Assembly: GCA_030429345.1 (NCBI GenBank)
Contig: JAUIFJ010000014.1
Coordinates: forward strand, 1-35,988
Length of the DNA stretch: 35,988 nt
Direction of reading: 5' to 3'
Origin: a bacterium
Lineage (GTDB): Bacteria > CAIWAD01
Shown piece after piece: positions 15,653 to 23,985 of this stretch. The notes below the pieces were generated by a model, which saw only the letters and a program-made list of their open reading frames with translations, did no database searches and was not told where the DNA came from. The first letter of the stretch is position 1, and each line of letters begins with the position of its first letter. Position numbers and translations under genes: made by a program.

Positions 15653-16497
15653 GTACGAATGTCCTTCCGTAGAAAAATGACCCAGGAAAGGCCGTTGAGC
15701 ACAAGAATGTAGCCCAGGTGCACGAGCAGGCTGTCGCGCACCAGGTCCATCGGCACCGGGTTCTCCAGGACCAGCGTCCACAGGTCGAAGTGGCTGGTGA
15801 AGAGCCAGGGCCGCAGCCAGTCGAAGCTGCTGATCGGCAGGCCGGAAATGGCCAGGCAGACAACGATCACCGCCATGGCCGCGATCACCGGCGTAAGCGA
15901 ATTCTCGGCGAGCACGCCGAAGAAGAAGGTCAGGGATGCCACGGTCATCATGGCCAGGGCACCCGTGGCCAGGGCCAGCAGCAGGCGGCCGAAGGCTTCC
16001 TGCTCGCCGAGCATGCTGATGCCGTAGCCGGTCAGGACCATCAGGTCGCCGCCTCCCATCAGCAGCTGCCCCAGCCCCAGCGCCAGCAGCCCCAGCAGGA
16101 AGACCAGGGCGATGGCGTAACACAGGCTGACCACGAGCTTGGCCGAGAGCACCAGGCCGCGTCCCGGGCGCCGGGACAAGGTGATACGCAGCGTTCCCGT
16201 CGCCGCCTCGCCGGCGACGGTGTCTCCGGCGACCAGTGTGACAAGCAACGGTACGTGCACCCAGAGGAAGTTGAGCACCAGGATCGTCGCCGTGTTGCCG
16301 TTCATCAGCGAACCGAGCACGAGGAACTGTTCGGAGAGTCCGCGGGCGAATTCCTTCTCGATGGCCTCTCCGCCCGTGGCAATGCCGATCATCACCACCG
16401 GGATCACCACCAGCACGGCCAGGAATCCGACGATCGCCCGGGGCTTGCGGAAGGTCTTGTGGAACTCGACCGCCAGCTGGAAGAGCCAGAGCTTCAT
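15649..16497 (-). CDS. ABC-2 type permease
   Basis: The 282-residue membrane protein has about six hydrophobic helices: an N-terminal one (AIVGFLAVLVVIPVVMIGIA), a cluster in the middle including LVAGDTVAGEAATGTLRITL, which is the usual ABC-2 cytosolic segment after helix 2, and a last helix ending FLRKDIRT. It would form the transmembrane part of the exporter, probably as a dimer. Its ATG overlaps the ATPase stop (ATGA) and its own stop overlaps the LolA-like gene. Confidence 0.9.
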   Translation of the reverse strand: MKLWLFQLAVEFHKTFRKPRAIVGFLAVLVVIPVVMIGIATGGEAIEKEFARGLSEQFLVLGSLMNGNTATILVLNFLWVHVPLLVTLVAGDTVAGEAATGTLRITLSRRPGRGLVLSAKLVVSLCYAIALVFLLGLLALGLGQLLMGGGDLMVLTGYGISMLGEQEAFGRLLLALATGALAMMTVASLTFFFGVLAENSLTPVIAAMAVIVVCLAISGLPISSFDWLRPWLFTSHFDLWTLVLENPVPMDLVRDSLLVHLGYILVLNGLSWVIFLRKDIRT

Positions 16498-17429
16498 CGG
16501 CCCATCTCCCCGCTTTCGGTTCGGTCGAGGAAGAGATCCTCCAGGCTGTCGGCGGCGCGGAACTCGGCCAGCGGAAAGCCCTCGCGAAAGAGCAGCTGCG
16601 GCAGTTCCGCCAGCTCGGGCGCCTGCCCGCGATGCACCTTCAGGAGCAGGCGCTCCTCCTGCCGATTGAGCACCTCCAGCCCCGGCCGGGCCCGCAGCCA
16701 GTCCGCGATCTCGCCGGCCCGCGCGCTGCGCACCTCGACCAGGCGGTAGGGCAGATGCTCGAAAAGGTCCTCCAGACGCCCCTCGGCCACCATGTGCCCC
16801 AGGTTGATGATCTGCACGCGGTCGGCCAGCAGTTCCACTTCGCGCAGGATGTGGCTGGAGAAGAGGACGGCCATGCCGCTTTCCTTGGCCAGGGAACGGA
16901 TGCCTTCCCGCATTTCCCGCATGCCGGCGGGGTCGAGGCCGGTGGTCGGTTCGTCCAGGATCAGCAGTTCGGGCTGGTGCAGAATGGCCTGGGCCAGGCC
17001 GAGACGCTGGCGCATGCCCTGGGAGAAGCCGCCGACCTTGTCCTTGCGGCGATCGTAGAGCCCGACCCAGCGCAGCACCTCCTCCAGCCGGCCGGGGTCC
17101 CGCACGCCCTGCATGCCGCCCAGCATGCGCAGGTTCTCCCAGGCGCTCAGGTGTTCGAAAAGCTCTGCGCCCTCGACCAGGGCGCCGACTCGCCCATAGA
17201 CGCTCCGCTTGCCCCCGGGGAAGTGCTGGTCGAGGATGCGGAAGCTGCCCGAGTCCGGAAAAACCAGCGAGAGCAGGATGCGGATCGTCGTCGACTTGCC
17301 CGCGCCATTGGCGCCCAGGAAGCCCAGGATCTCGCCGGCATGCAATTCGAAGCGGATGCCGTCGAGCACCTGGCGGCGGCCATAGCGCTTTCGCAGGGAA
17401 TCGACTTCGAGGATGGGAGTGCCGCTCAT
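16494..17429 (-). CDS. ABC transporter ATPase
   Basis: The 311-residue ATPase shows Walker A GANGAGKST (residues 39-47), a Q loop after GRVGALVEGAELF, signature FSQGMRQRLG, Walker B LLILDEPTTGLDP and the switch His in VLFSSHIL. It is of the CcmA/ABC-2 drug and polymer export type, with a C-terminal extension of about 90 residues. ATG at 17429 is preferred over further upstream starts because AAGGAG lies just before it. First gene of a three-gene coupled minus-strand operon; its promoter must lie in the ~130 bases shared with the divergent tRNA-Asn promoter. Confidence 0.94.
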   Translation of the reverse strand: MSGTPILEVDSLRKRYGRRQVLDGIRFELHAGEILGFLGANGAGKSTTIRILLSLVFPDSGSFRILDQHFPGGKRSVYGRVGALVEGAELFEHLSAWENLRMLGGMQGVRDPGRLEEVLRWVGLYDRRKDKVGGFSQGMRQRLGLAQAILHQPELLILDEPTTGLDPAGMREMREGIRSLAKESGMAVLFSSHILREVELLADRVQIINLGHMVAEGRLEDLFEHLPYRLVEVRSARAGEIADWLRARPGLEVLNRQEERLLLKVHRGQAPELAELPQLLFREGFPLAEFRAADSLEDLFLDRTESGEMGR

Positions 17430-17504
17430 CGGGCTCCTTGCGTCGGTGAACAAACCCAGAAGGTATGGAAGGCGGGGTGGAATGTTCCCGCAAGACGGAA
17501 GATC

Positions 17505-17533
17505 TTGACAATTCCCAACAGCCCTGCTATACT
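17505..17533 (+). promoter_or_regulatory. Sigma70 promoter of tRNA-Asn
   Basis: TTGACA at 17505-17510 and TATACT at 17528-17533 are 17 bases apart, an almost ideal promoter, 28 bases before the tRNA. Confidence 0.85.
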
Positions 17534-17560
17534 TTGCGCTCTTCCCTTGAAGGGAATCCT

Positions 17561-17632
17561 TCCTGAGTAGCTCAATGGTAGAGCGGGTGGCTGTTAACCA
17601 CTAGGTTGGGGGTTCAAATCCCTCCTCAGGAG
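17561..17632 (+). tRNA. tRNA-Asn (GUU)
   Basis: Acceptor TCCTGAG/CTCAGGA with discriminator G, D arm GCTC/GAGC, anticodon stem GGTGG/CCACT with loop CTGTTAA (anticodon GTT), T arm GGGGG TTCAAAT CCCTC. CCA is not encoded. It is transcribed alone from its own promoter. Confidence 0.96.
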
Positions 17633-17639
17633 CTTGAAA

Positions 17640-17665
17640 GCCCCCGGTCTTGCCGGGGGCTTTTT
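17640..17665 (+). terminator. Rho-independent terminator of tRNA-Asn
   Basis: A perfect 8-bp stem GCCCCCGG/CCGGGGGC with loop TCTTG is followed by TTTTT. Confidence 0.92.
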
Positions 17666-17735
17666 CTCTTTCTCCACATTTTCATGGTTGTTGTACTGGG
17701 TGCAGTCAATTCATCACCGATCCCCGGGAGCTTCC

Positions 17736-18182
17736 ATGCCTGATGCCTCAAGCCACATCCAGTCCCTGCTCGATCGCGAGGCCCGTGCCTGGCAGGCCGG
17801 CGACGCCGAGGCCATTGTCGATTTGTGTCACCCGGACATGCTCTGGCCGCTGACCGGCGGACCGATGAATCACGATCCCGCCACGTGGAGCCTGGCCTGG
17901 GGGCGCTTCGACCGGCAGCGCTGGACAGCTCTTTGGCAAGGGCTGTTCGACGGCTTCACCCTGGAACACAACCGCTGGAGCACGGTGAAGATCGAGCTCT
18001 CCGCCAAAGGAGACGCCGCCCTCGCCGTCGTCGACATCGATGCCCTCTGGCGCGAGCGGGATGGTGACGGCGTGCAACACTGGAAGGGGCTGGCCGCCAA
18101 GGGCTACAGCCTGTGTGGTGGAGAATGGAAGCTGATCCTCCAGCACGGGCTGCTGGAGTATCCGCCCGCTGGGCCTGCCTGA
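17736..18182 (+). CDS. NTF2-like (SnoaL/ketosteroid-isomerase fold) protein
   Basis: The 148-residue protein has the fold's N-terminal helix and strand pattern: LLDREARAWQAGDAEAIVDLCHPDMLWPLTGG, then a beta-rich body ending WKLILQHGLLEYPP. These small cone-shaped proteins serve as isomerases, hydratases or nuclease-immunity-like binding proteins; the catalytic Asp/His set cannot be assigned here. Start ATG at 17736 follows CGGGAG. It stands alone between tRNA-Asn and the MarR operon. Confidence 0.8.
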   Translation: MPDASSHIQSLLDREARAWQAGDAEAIVDLCHPDMLWPLTGGPMNHDPATWSLAWGRFDRQRWTALWQGLFDGFTLEHNRWSTVKIELSAKGDAALAVVDIDALWRERDGDGVQHWKGLAAKGYSLCGGEWKLILQHGLLEYPPAGPA

Positions 18183-18293
18183 TCCCCTTTCCCTTGTGTG
18201 GTCCACCAGTCGGCCCTCTGCGGGAATTTTCCATTCGCAGCAATAGGTTTGTCTATTCGAAGAGGGTAGAGCAATCGACCTAAGTGGTTGAAA

Positions 18294-18347
18294 TCCAGCC
18301 ACCAGTTGACATGGCTGGATCGAAAATTGTATTGTGTCGAATGCAAT
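18294..18347 (+). promoter_or_regulatory. Promoter of the MarR operon with two overlapping inverted repeats
   Basis: TTGACA (18306-18311) and TATTGT (18330-18335) form a promoter with an 18-base spacer. TCCAGCCA (18294-18301) and TGGCTGGA (18312-18319) are a perfect inverted repeat around the -35. ATTGTATT (18326-18333) and AATGCAAT (18340-18347) form a second, 7 of 8 matched, over the -10 and start codon. MarR proteins often repress their own operons from such sites. Confidence 0.62.
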
Positions 18348-18882
18348 GAAAAATTCCCCAATCAACCCGGATACTCCGGACCGCGTCCTGGTGGCGATCC
18401 GCCAGATCCACCGCGCCATCGACCTGCATTCCCGCAAGCTGATCCAGGAGCACGGCCTGACCGTGCCGCAGCTGCTCGTGCTCAAGGAAGCCCTGCGACA
18501 CCCGGGTTCGAGCGTCGGCCGCCTGGCCGAACGGGTCCAGCTGAGCCAGGGCACGGTGACACAGATCCTGACCCGCCTCGAACAGCGCGGCATGCTGCTG
18601 CGCACACGCAGCGACGAGGACCGGCGCCGCGTGGTGGTGACGGTCACGCCCCTGGGCGTTTCCGTGCTCGACCGCGCTCCCATGCCTCTGCATGACCGCT
18701 TCCTGCACTCCTTCGACAGCCTGGAGGAGTGGGAGCAGACCTTCCTGCTTTCGGCCCTGCAGCGTGTAGCGCGCATGATGGGCGCCGGCGGCATGGATGT
18801 CGCGCCCCTGCTGGCGCCGGGCGAGATTCGCGAACCGGGATCGACGGAGACCGAAGGAGAGGAAATCTGTGATGCAACCTGA
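18346..18882 (+). CDS. MarR-family transcriptional regulator
   Basis: The 178-residue regulator has the winged-helix pattern: LTVPQLLVLKEALRHPGSSV, then recognition region LAERVQLSQGTVTQILTRLEQRGML and the wing RTRSDEDRRRVVVTVTPLG, which carries the conserved DxRxxR-type Arg. Flanking helices would form the dimer. ATG at 18346 is favoured; a GTG at 18334 is also in frame but lies in the -10 region. There is no Shine-Dalgarno and the predicted transcription start is only a few bases upstream, so the message may be leaderless. The 3' end overlaps the GNAT gene by 11 bases. Confidence 0.93.
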   Translation: MKNSPINPDTPDRVLVAIRQIHRAIDLHSRKLIQEHGLTVPQLLVLKEALRHPGSSVGRLAERVQLSQGTVTQILTRLEQRGMLLRTRSDEDRRRVVVTVTPLGVSVLDRAPMPLHDRFLHSFDSLEEWEQTFLLSALQRVARMMGAGGMDVAPLLAPGEIREPGSTETEGEEICDAT

Positions 18883-19312
18883 ATTCTGCATCGTGCGCGG
18901 GAACGACGGATTCCCCGACTGGATCACGCGGGAGGAGGTCGTGCGCCTCTTCCACGAAACGATGAAACCCTACGAGGACACGCCGACGGATGTCGGCCGC
19001 GCCCTCGACTATGCCTTCTCGAAAGAGCGGGGCGGATTCCTGGCCCTCTGCCGCCTGGAAGACAAGTGGGCAGGCCAGCTGCTGATGCTCGACACGGGCA
19101 TGGGCGGCTACATTCCCGAACACATCCTGCTCTTCGTCACAGTCTCGCCGGAAATGCGCGGAAAGGGAATCGGCCGCAAGCTGATCGAGCACTGCATCGA
19201 TCTTTGCCCGGGCGACGTCAAGTTGCACGTGGAGTACGACAATCCGGCCAAGCGCCTCTATGAGCGGGTAGGCTTCACGACCGATTACGCGGAAATGAGG
19301 TTCAAGAAGTGA
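18872..19312 (+). CDS. GNAT-family N-acetyltransferase
   Basis: The 146-residue protein transfers acetyl from acetyl-CoA to an amine. The acetyl-CoA motif A is clear in LLFVTVSPEMRGKGIGRKLIEHC (about residues 87-109, with the RGKGIG loop), followed by motif B in VEYDNPAKRLYERVGF. Start ATG at 18872 has GAAGGAGAGG upstream, inside the marR end. Its stop overlaps the racemase start (GTGA). A substrate related to the racemase, for example a D-amino acid or ornithine, is an inference from the tight coupling. Confidence 0.92.
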   Translation: MQPEFCIVRGNDGFPDWITREEVVRLFHETMKPYEDTPTDVGRALDYAFSKERGGFLALCRLEDKWAGQLLMLDTGMGGYIPEHILLFVTVSPEMRGKGIGRKLIEHCIDLCPGDVKLHVEYDNPAKRLYERVGFTTDYAEMRFKK

Positions 19313-20478
19313 ATCGTCTCGTAATCGATCTGGACCGCATGCTGCACAACATCCAGACCGTCGACACCTGGATGAAGATGCATGACGCCTCGTGGACCTT
19401 CGTGACCAAGGCGCTCTGCGGACACGCCGAGACCCTGCGCGCCCTGCAGGCGCTGGGCGTACGCTCGATGGCCGATTCGCGCATCGAGAACCTGCAGGTC
19501 ATCGACCGCATGGCGGAGGATTTCGAGACCTGGTACCTGCGCCTGCCCAACCTCTCCGAACTGGAAACGATCCTCGCCCTTACGGACGTGAGCCTGAATT
19601 CCGAATTGCGGATTATTCGCGAGATCAACCGCGTCTCGGGCGAACTGGGAAAAACGCACCGCGTGATCATCATGATCGAGCTCGGGGACCTGCGCGAGGG
19701 CATCCTGCCCGGCAACCTGATCGAGTTCTATGACCAGATCTTCCGCCTGGAACACATCGAGGTCGTCGGCATCGGCGCCAATATCGGCTGCCTGGCGGGT
19801 GTCGTACCCAGCGTCGACCAGCTGATGCAGCTTGTGCTCTACAAGGAGCTGCTCGAGCTGAAGTTCAAGCGCGAACTGCCGATGATCTCCGCCGGATCTT
19901 CTTCCGTGCTGCCCATGCTCCTGGAGGGGCGTGTACCGAAATCGATCAATCATTTCCGCATCGGGGAAGCGGTCCTGCTGGGTACCGACCTGATCAACGG
20001 GGGCCTGCTCAAGGGTCTTCGGGACGATGTCTTCACGCTGGAGGCGGAAATCGTCGAGATCAAGGAGAAGAGCCTCATACCGCTGGGCGAGACGACCTCG
20101 ATGACGCCCTTCGAGGTACTCGACGAGTCCGACTACACCCCCGGCCAGCGAGGCTATCGGGCGATTATCACTGTAGGACAGCTGGACACGAACATCGCCG
20201 GACTGACCCCGGTCGATACGCGTTTCCAGATCGCCGGCGCGAGCAGCGATGTGGCGGTGGTCAACCTGGGAGACAACGACCGCCAGCTGCGCATCGGCGA
20301 TTCGATCCGCTTCCGTCCCGACTACGGGGCTCTGGTGCGCCTGATGATGGACCGCTACATCGAGAAGGTTGTCACACCGGAAATCCGCTCCTTCAGCCAG
20401 GGCCTGGCCCCCTCCGACGAAGTCGAAGTGCCGCCGGCCATCACCCCGCTGGACGAGCAGGGAAGCGAAGCCAGCTGA
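19309..20478 (+). CDS. Fold-III PLP racemase, ornithine/alanine racemase-like
   Basis: The 389-residue protein belongs to the alanine-racemase N-terminal barrel group. The PLP Lys is Lys34 in FVTKALCGH. GASSDVAVVNLGD, LTPVDTRFQIAG and the final RFRPDYGALVRLMM strongly resemble the ornithine racemase (Orr) branch, which interconverts L- and D-ornithine or other amino acids. The GTG start overlaps the GNAT stop, and its own stop overlaps the symporter start (TGATG). No ornithine aminomutase genes are present, so the Orr fermentation pathway is not implied. Amino-acid specificity unknown. The last ~35 residues are an unusual Pro/Glu-rich tail. Confidence 0.86.
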   Translation: MNRLVIDLDRMLHNIQTVDTWMKMHDASWTFVTKALCGHAETLRALQALGVRSMADSRIENLQVIDRMAEDFETWYLRLPNLSELETILALTDVSLNSELRIIREINRVSGELGKTHRVIIMIELGDLREGILPGNLIEFYDQIFRLEHIEVVGIGANIGCLAGVVPSVDQLMQLVLYKELLELKFKRELPMISAGSSSVLPMLLEGRVPKSINHFRIGEAVLLGTDLINGGLLKGLRDDVFTLEAEIVEIKEKSLIPLGETTSMTPFEVLDESDYTPGQRGYRAIITVGQLDTNIAGLTPVDTRFQIAGASSDVAVVNLGDNDRQLRIGDSIRFRPDYGALVRLMMDRYIEKVVTPEIRSFSQGLAPSDEVEVPPAITPLDEQGSEAS

Positions 20479-21905
20479 TGTCGGAGAACACGATCCTCTG
20501 GGGCATCATCGTCGCCTACGTGTCCTTCATCTTCATCAAGGGCGTGCTGCAGAGCCGGCGCATCCACGACTCGGACGACTACCTCGTCGCCGGACGCAAC
20601 GTGGATTGGCTGCTGCTCTTCACGACCCTGGGCGCGACGGTGATCGGCGGAGGCTACTCGGTGGGCGCGGTCGGCCGCACCTACGACTGGGGCCTGCTGA
20701 TGGTGCTGGTCTCGGTCGGCGGGTACCTGCATTTCGTCTTTTCCGGACTGGTGGTCGCGCCGCAGTTCCGCGAGGCCGAGTTGTATACGGTGGCCGGCTG
20801 GTTCCGCGAGCGCTTCGACGAACGCAGCCGCTCCCTGGCCATGGTGCTCTCGATCATCTTCTCGGTCTTCATCGTCGCCGCGCAGATCGCCGCCATCGGC
20901 AGCGTGCTCGCATCGCTGCTGGGCGAGCACCTGCAGAACGAGAACCTGCTGACCTGGGCGATCCTGCTCGGCGGGCTGGTGGTCATCGTCTACAGCACGG
21001 CGGGCGGCCTGATGGCCGTGATCCATACGGATGTCTACCAGTTCGTCGTGCTGATCTTCGGCTTCCTGCTGACCCTGGCCTTCATCCTGCCCGACATGCT
21101 GTCTCACCTGCCGGAGGTGAAGGCCAGCCTGCCCGAGGAGTTCCTGATGCCGACGGGCGGCAAGGGCTGGCTGTTCCTGCTGACGACCTTCCTGGCCTTC
21201 CTGCTGGGGGAGACTTTCGCCCCGGGCTACGCCACACGCTATTGCATCGGCAAGGATGTGCGGGAGACGAAGAAGGGCATCGCCGGAGTGGGCCTCGCGC
21301 TCAGCCTGACCTTTCCCTTCATCATCCTGGTCATCGCCGTCTACGCGCGCTACCACTTTCCCGACATCGAGCCGCAATACGCCTTGTCGCACGTGATCTT
21401 CAACCTGCATAATCCCGTCATCGCCGGACTGATGATCGCCGCCCTGCTCAGCGCGGTAATGTCCTCGGCGGACTCGGGCCTCAACAGCTCGACGACGATC
21501 TTCTGCAAGGACCTTTTCGAGGACCAGTTGGGCCTGACCGGCTGGAGCGAAGAGAAGAAGCTGCGCGTGGCGCGACGGCTGACGCTGGTTCTGGGCAGCC
21601 TGTCCACGCTGATCGCCGTGCTCTGGCCGGACATCATCGACCTGCTGCTGTTCACCTATCACATCTGGGCTCCGGCGATCATCCTGCCGGTCGTGCTCGG
21701 TGCGCTCGATCGCCGCAAAAGGCCCGGACAGGACACGGCCATCTTCTGGACCATGCTGCTGTCCGTGCTTGCGACCCTGGTCTACCGCATGAGCGACGCG
21801 GCGGAGACCCTGGACCCGGCGGTCTTCGGGGTGCTGCTCTCGATCGCGATCTACCTGCCGCTGGCCGCCTTCCTCGGCCGATCCGCGAAAGGAGAGGCCT
21901 CCTAG
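20478..21905 (+). CDS. Sodium:solute symporter (SSS family)
   Basis: The 475-residue membrane protein has about twelve to thirteen helices. SSS features: SDDYLVAGRNVDWLLLFTTLGATVIGGG at helices 1-2, where the first sodium site lies, YSTAGGLMAVIHTDVYQF in the middle (the classic SSS signature), and LLSAVMSSADSGLNSSTTIF for helix 8 with the Ser/Thr pair of the second sodium site. Substrates in the family include amino acids, sugars and carboxylates. Last gene of the MarR operon and coupled to the racemase, which favours an amino acid. It converges on the MBL-fold gene with one base between stops and no terminator. Confidence 0.92.
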   Translation: MSENTILWGIIVAYVSFIFIKGVLQSRRIHDSDDYLVAGRNVDWLLLFTTLGATVIGGGYSVGAVGRTYDWGLLMVLVSVGGYLHFVFSGLVVAPQFREAELYTVAGWFRERFDERSRSLAMVLSIIFSVFIVAAQIAAIGSVLASLLGEHLQNENLLTWAILLGGLVVIVYSTAGGLMAVIHTDVYQFVVLIFGFLLTLAFILPDMLSHLPEVKASLPEEFLMPTGGKGWLFLLTTFLAFLLGETFAPGYATRYCIGKDVRETKKGIAGVGLALSLTFPFIILVIAVYARYHFPDIEPQYALSHVIFNLHNPVIAGLMIAALLSAVMSSADSGLNSSTTIFCKDLFEDQLGLTGWSEEKKLRVARRLTLVLGSLSTLIAVLWPDIIDLLLFTYHIWAPAIILPVVLGALDRRKRPGQDTAIFWTMLLSVLATLVYRMSDAAETLDPAVFGVLLSIAIYLPLAAFLGRSAKGEAS

Positions 21906-21906
21906 T

Positions 21907-23172
21907 CTAGGGGCGTGATCCATTCGCCTGCAGGCCCCTGACCTTCATCCGGGGGGCATGCTCTGCGCAGGAAGCGCCAGTCGGGCGAAGAAGAGTGGCG
22001 TGATCCATTCCGGAGCTGCGGATCTCGTGCTCCTCGACGCTTTGCCAGGGTAGATCCGGCCACCAGCGACTGATTGCCGGCGGGGCCAGGGGGTCGATGC
22101 TTTCGCCCGGGCGCGGAATCACCAGCGCCTGCCCGGCCTCCTCGCAGGCGGCGAGCAGGCGTTCGGCAGGCTCGATCCAGCTGTGCATCGCCAGGTCGAA
22201 AGTGGCCCAGTGCACGGGAATCAGGATCCCCCCCTTTGCCTGTCGTACGGCCTCGACGGCCTGCTCCGGCCCCAGGTGGACATCCGCCCAGAGCCGATGG
22301 TAGGCTCCGACCTCGACCAGGGTCGCGTCGAAGGGGCCCAGCTTCTCCCCGATCTCGCGGAAGCCGGGAAACATCGAGGTGTCGCCCGTGTAGTACAGGT
22401 TGTGCCGCGGGCCGCTCAGGGCGAAGCCGGTCCAGAGGGTCCGGTCGCGGTCGTGGATCACGACCGATCGGCCGGAAAAATGCCGCGCCGGCGTCGCGCG
22501 CACCCGCAGATCGTCCAGATCATGGTATTCCCACCAGTCCAGCTCGCGGATGCGCTCCCAGGAGATTCCCCAGTCGGCGAGAATCCGGCCGATCCCGAGA
22601 GGCACGATGTAGAAGAGATCCCGCCCGGCGAGCCTTTCGATCGTGGGCTTGTCGAGGTGGTCGTAGTGGTCATGGCTGATCAGGACGGCGTCTACATCCG
22701 GCAACTCGTCCAGGGGCAGGGGCGGCTGGAAAAAGCGCTTGGGCCCGGCGAAACGGAAGGGCGAGACGCGCTGCCCCCAGACCGGATCGATCAGGATCCG
22801 CTTGCCGTCGATCTCGACCAGCGTGGTCGAGTGGCCGAGCCATGTCACACGCAGCCCGCTTTCGGGAAGCGTGTCGAAGTCCCCGCCCTTTCGCTGCAGC
22901 ACGGGCAGGGCCTGTTGCGGCGTCGTGTGATCCCCGCCCTTGATCCACTCGATGGTCGTCTCGATGAAAGGCGGTTCCTCGTTGGGGAGGCTGTTGACGA
23001 ATTTCCCCTCGCGGTAGTTGGGCGAGGACTGGATGCGTTCCAGGCTTGCCTTCGTTCCGGCTTCTGTTTCCACGCGGTTCTCCCGGTTCATCCATCCTCC
23101 AGCGATCAGCAGCAGTCCCAGAACCAACGGGATTCCGAACTGCTTCCATCTTCTGTATAACCTTCGTGCCAT
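21907..23172 (-). CDS. Membrane-anchored metallo-beta-lactamase-fold hydrolase (NAPE-PLD-like)
   Basis: The 421-residue protein has an N-terminal hydrophobic anchor (GIPLVLGLLLIAGGW) with no lipobox Cys. The metal site is complete: TWLGHSTTLVEIDGKRILIDPVWG at the start of the domain, SHDHYDHLD (the HxHxDH motif), the later His in ATPARHF, Asp in YYTGDTSM and His in IPVHWATFD. The VWGQRVSPF and HWATFDLAMHSW segments match the NAPE phospholipase D/UlaG group, which cut phosphodiester or lactone bonds. The last ~35 residues look unrelated to the family. AGGGAAA precedes the ATG. It diverges from the tetR-like gene. Confidence 0.88.
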   Translation of the reverse strand: MARRLYRRWKQFGIPLVLGLLLIAGGWMNRENRVETEAGTKASLERIQSSPNYREGKFVNSLPNEEPPFIETTIEWIKGGDHTTPQQALPVLQRKGGDFDTLPESGLRVTWLGHSTTLVEIDGKRILIDPVWGQRVSPFRFAGPKRFFQPPLPLDELPDVDAVLISHDHYDHLDKPTIERLAGRDLFYIVPLGIGRILADWGISWERIRELDWWEYHDLDDLRVRATPARHFSGRSVVIHDRDRTLWTGFALSGPRHNLYYTGDTSMFPGFREIGEKLGPFDATLVEVGAYHRLWADVHLGPEQAVEAVRQAKGGILIPVHWATFDLAMHSWIEPAERLLAACEEAGQALVIPRPGESIDPLAPPAISRWWPDLPWQSVEEHEIRSSGMDHATLLRPTGASCAEHAPRMKVRGLQANGSRP

Positions 23173-23199
23173 TGGCTTGCGTTTCCCTGTTCAATCGAT

Positions 23200-23261
23200 T
23201 ACACTGCACAGTGTAGTTTCACTGCTGAAGCGAGTCAAGAAAAATTGCACTGCACGGTGTA
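23200..23261. promoter_or_regulatory. Two TetR-type operator palindromes between divergent genes
   Basis: TACACTGCACAGTGTA at 23200-23215 has perfect 7-base arms. TGCACTGCACGGTGTA at 23246-23261 is a near copy in direct orientation. Both are followed by GTTT(T). The first palindrome contains the -10 (TACACT) of a minus-strand promoter whose -35 is TTGACT, 17 bases upstream, driving the MBL-fold gene. The second lies just ahead of the tetR-like start. Repression of both genes by the adjacent TetR protein is the natural reading. Confidence 0.75.
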
Positions 23262-23277
23262 GTTTTCGGAGAGCACG

Positions 23278-23880
23278 ATGTCTGCAAAGCCATCCTCGAC
23301 CTCCCGCAAGCGGGAAGACATACTGGATGCCGCGGTGGAAGCCTTCCAGCAGGATGGCTACGAGAAGACCAGCATGGACCGCATTGCCGATCTCGCCAAC
23401 GCTTCCAAACGTACGGTCTACAACCACTTCGACAGCAAGGCCGAGCTCTTCCAGCAGGTCTTGACGCGCCTTTTTGCCGAACTCAGCGTCTTGAAGGACA
23501 TTCCGTGGAACAGCGAGCTGCCGCTGGCGGAACAGCTGGAAGCCTTCGCCCGCGCCAAGCTGGCCATGCAAAGCAATCCTTCCTGGCTTCGCCTGTCCCG
23601 TGTCGCCTTCGCCGAGTTCATCCATCAGCCGGACCTGGCTCGCGAAACCATGGAACGGATTCACGAGCGGGAAGACAGCCTGGTGCAATGGTTGCGCGAA
23701 GCCCACAAGGCGGATGGTCTTCGTGTCCCGGACCCCGAGCTCAGCGCCCAGGTCTTCTGGGGCGCTGTCAGCGGCAGCGTGGTCTGGCCGGCGATCCTGG
23801 GGCAGGAGCTGCCGGAGCACCAGGTCGATCGACTGGTCGCGGCTCTCGTGGATACCTTCCTGCGCGCGCACCGGGCCTGA
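23278..23880 (+). CDS. TetR-family transcriptional regulator
   Basis: The 200-residue protein has the family N-terminal HTH: REDILDAAVEAFQQDGYEKT, then SMDRIADLANASKRTVYNHF (recognition helix about residues 41-52) and DSKAELF. The C-terminal ligand domain is helical and contains LSRVAFAEFIHQPDLARETM, seen in the AefR/TetR_C group; the ligand is unknown. Start ATG at 23278 follows CGGAGAG. It is divergent from the MBL-fold gene across twin palindromes. Confidence 0.94.
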   Translation: MSAKPSSTSRKREDILDAAVEAFQQDGYEKTSMDRIADLANASKRTVYNHFDSKAELFQQVLTRLFAELSVLKDIPWNSELPLAEQLEAFARAKLAMQSNPSWLRLSRVAFAEFIHQPDLARETMERIHEREDSLVQWLREAHKADGLRVPDPELSAQVFWGAVSGSVVWPAILGQELPEHQVDRLVAALVDTFLRAHRA

Positions 23881-23985
23881 ATTCCCCTGGATCGTCCGGA
23901 TGCCTTCATCTTGCGCTGCCCTTGGGCTTCGGCCTTGCTATCTTGTGTGCACCTGAACAGAACAAAACGAAATCTGGCGGACCCC

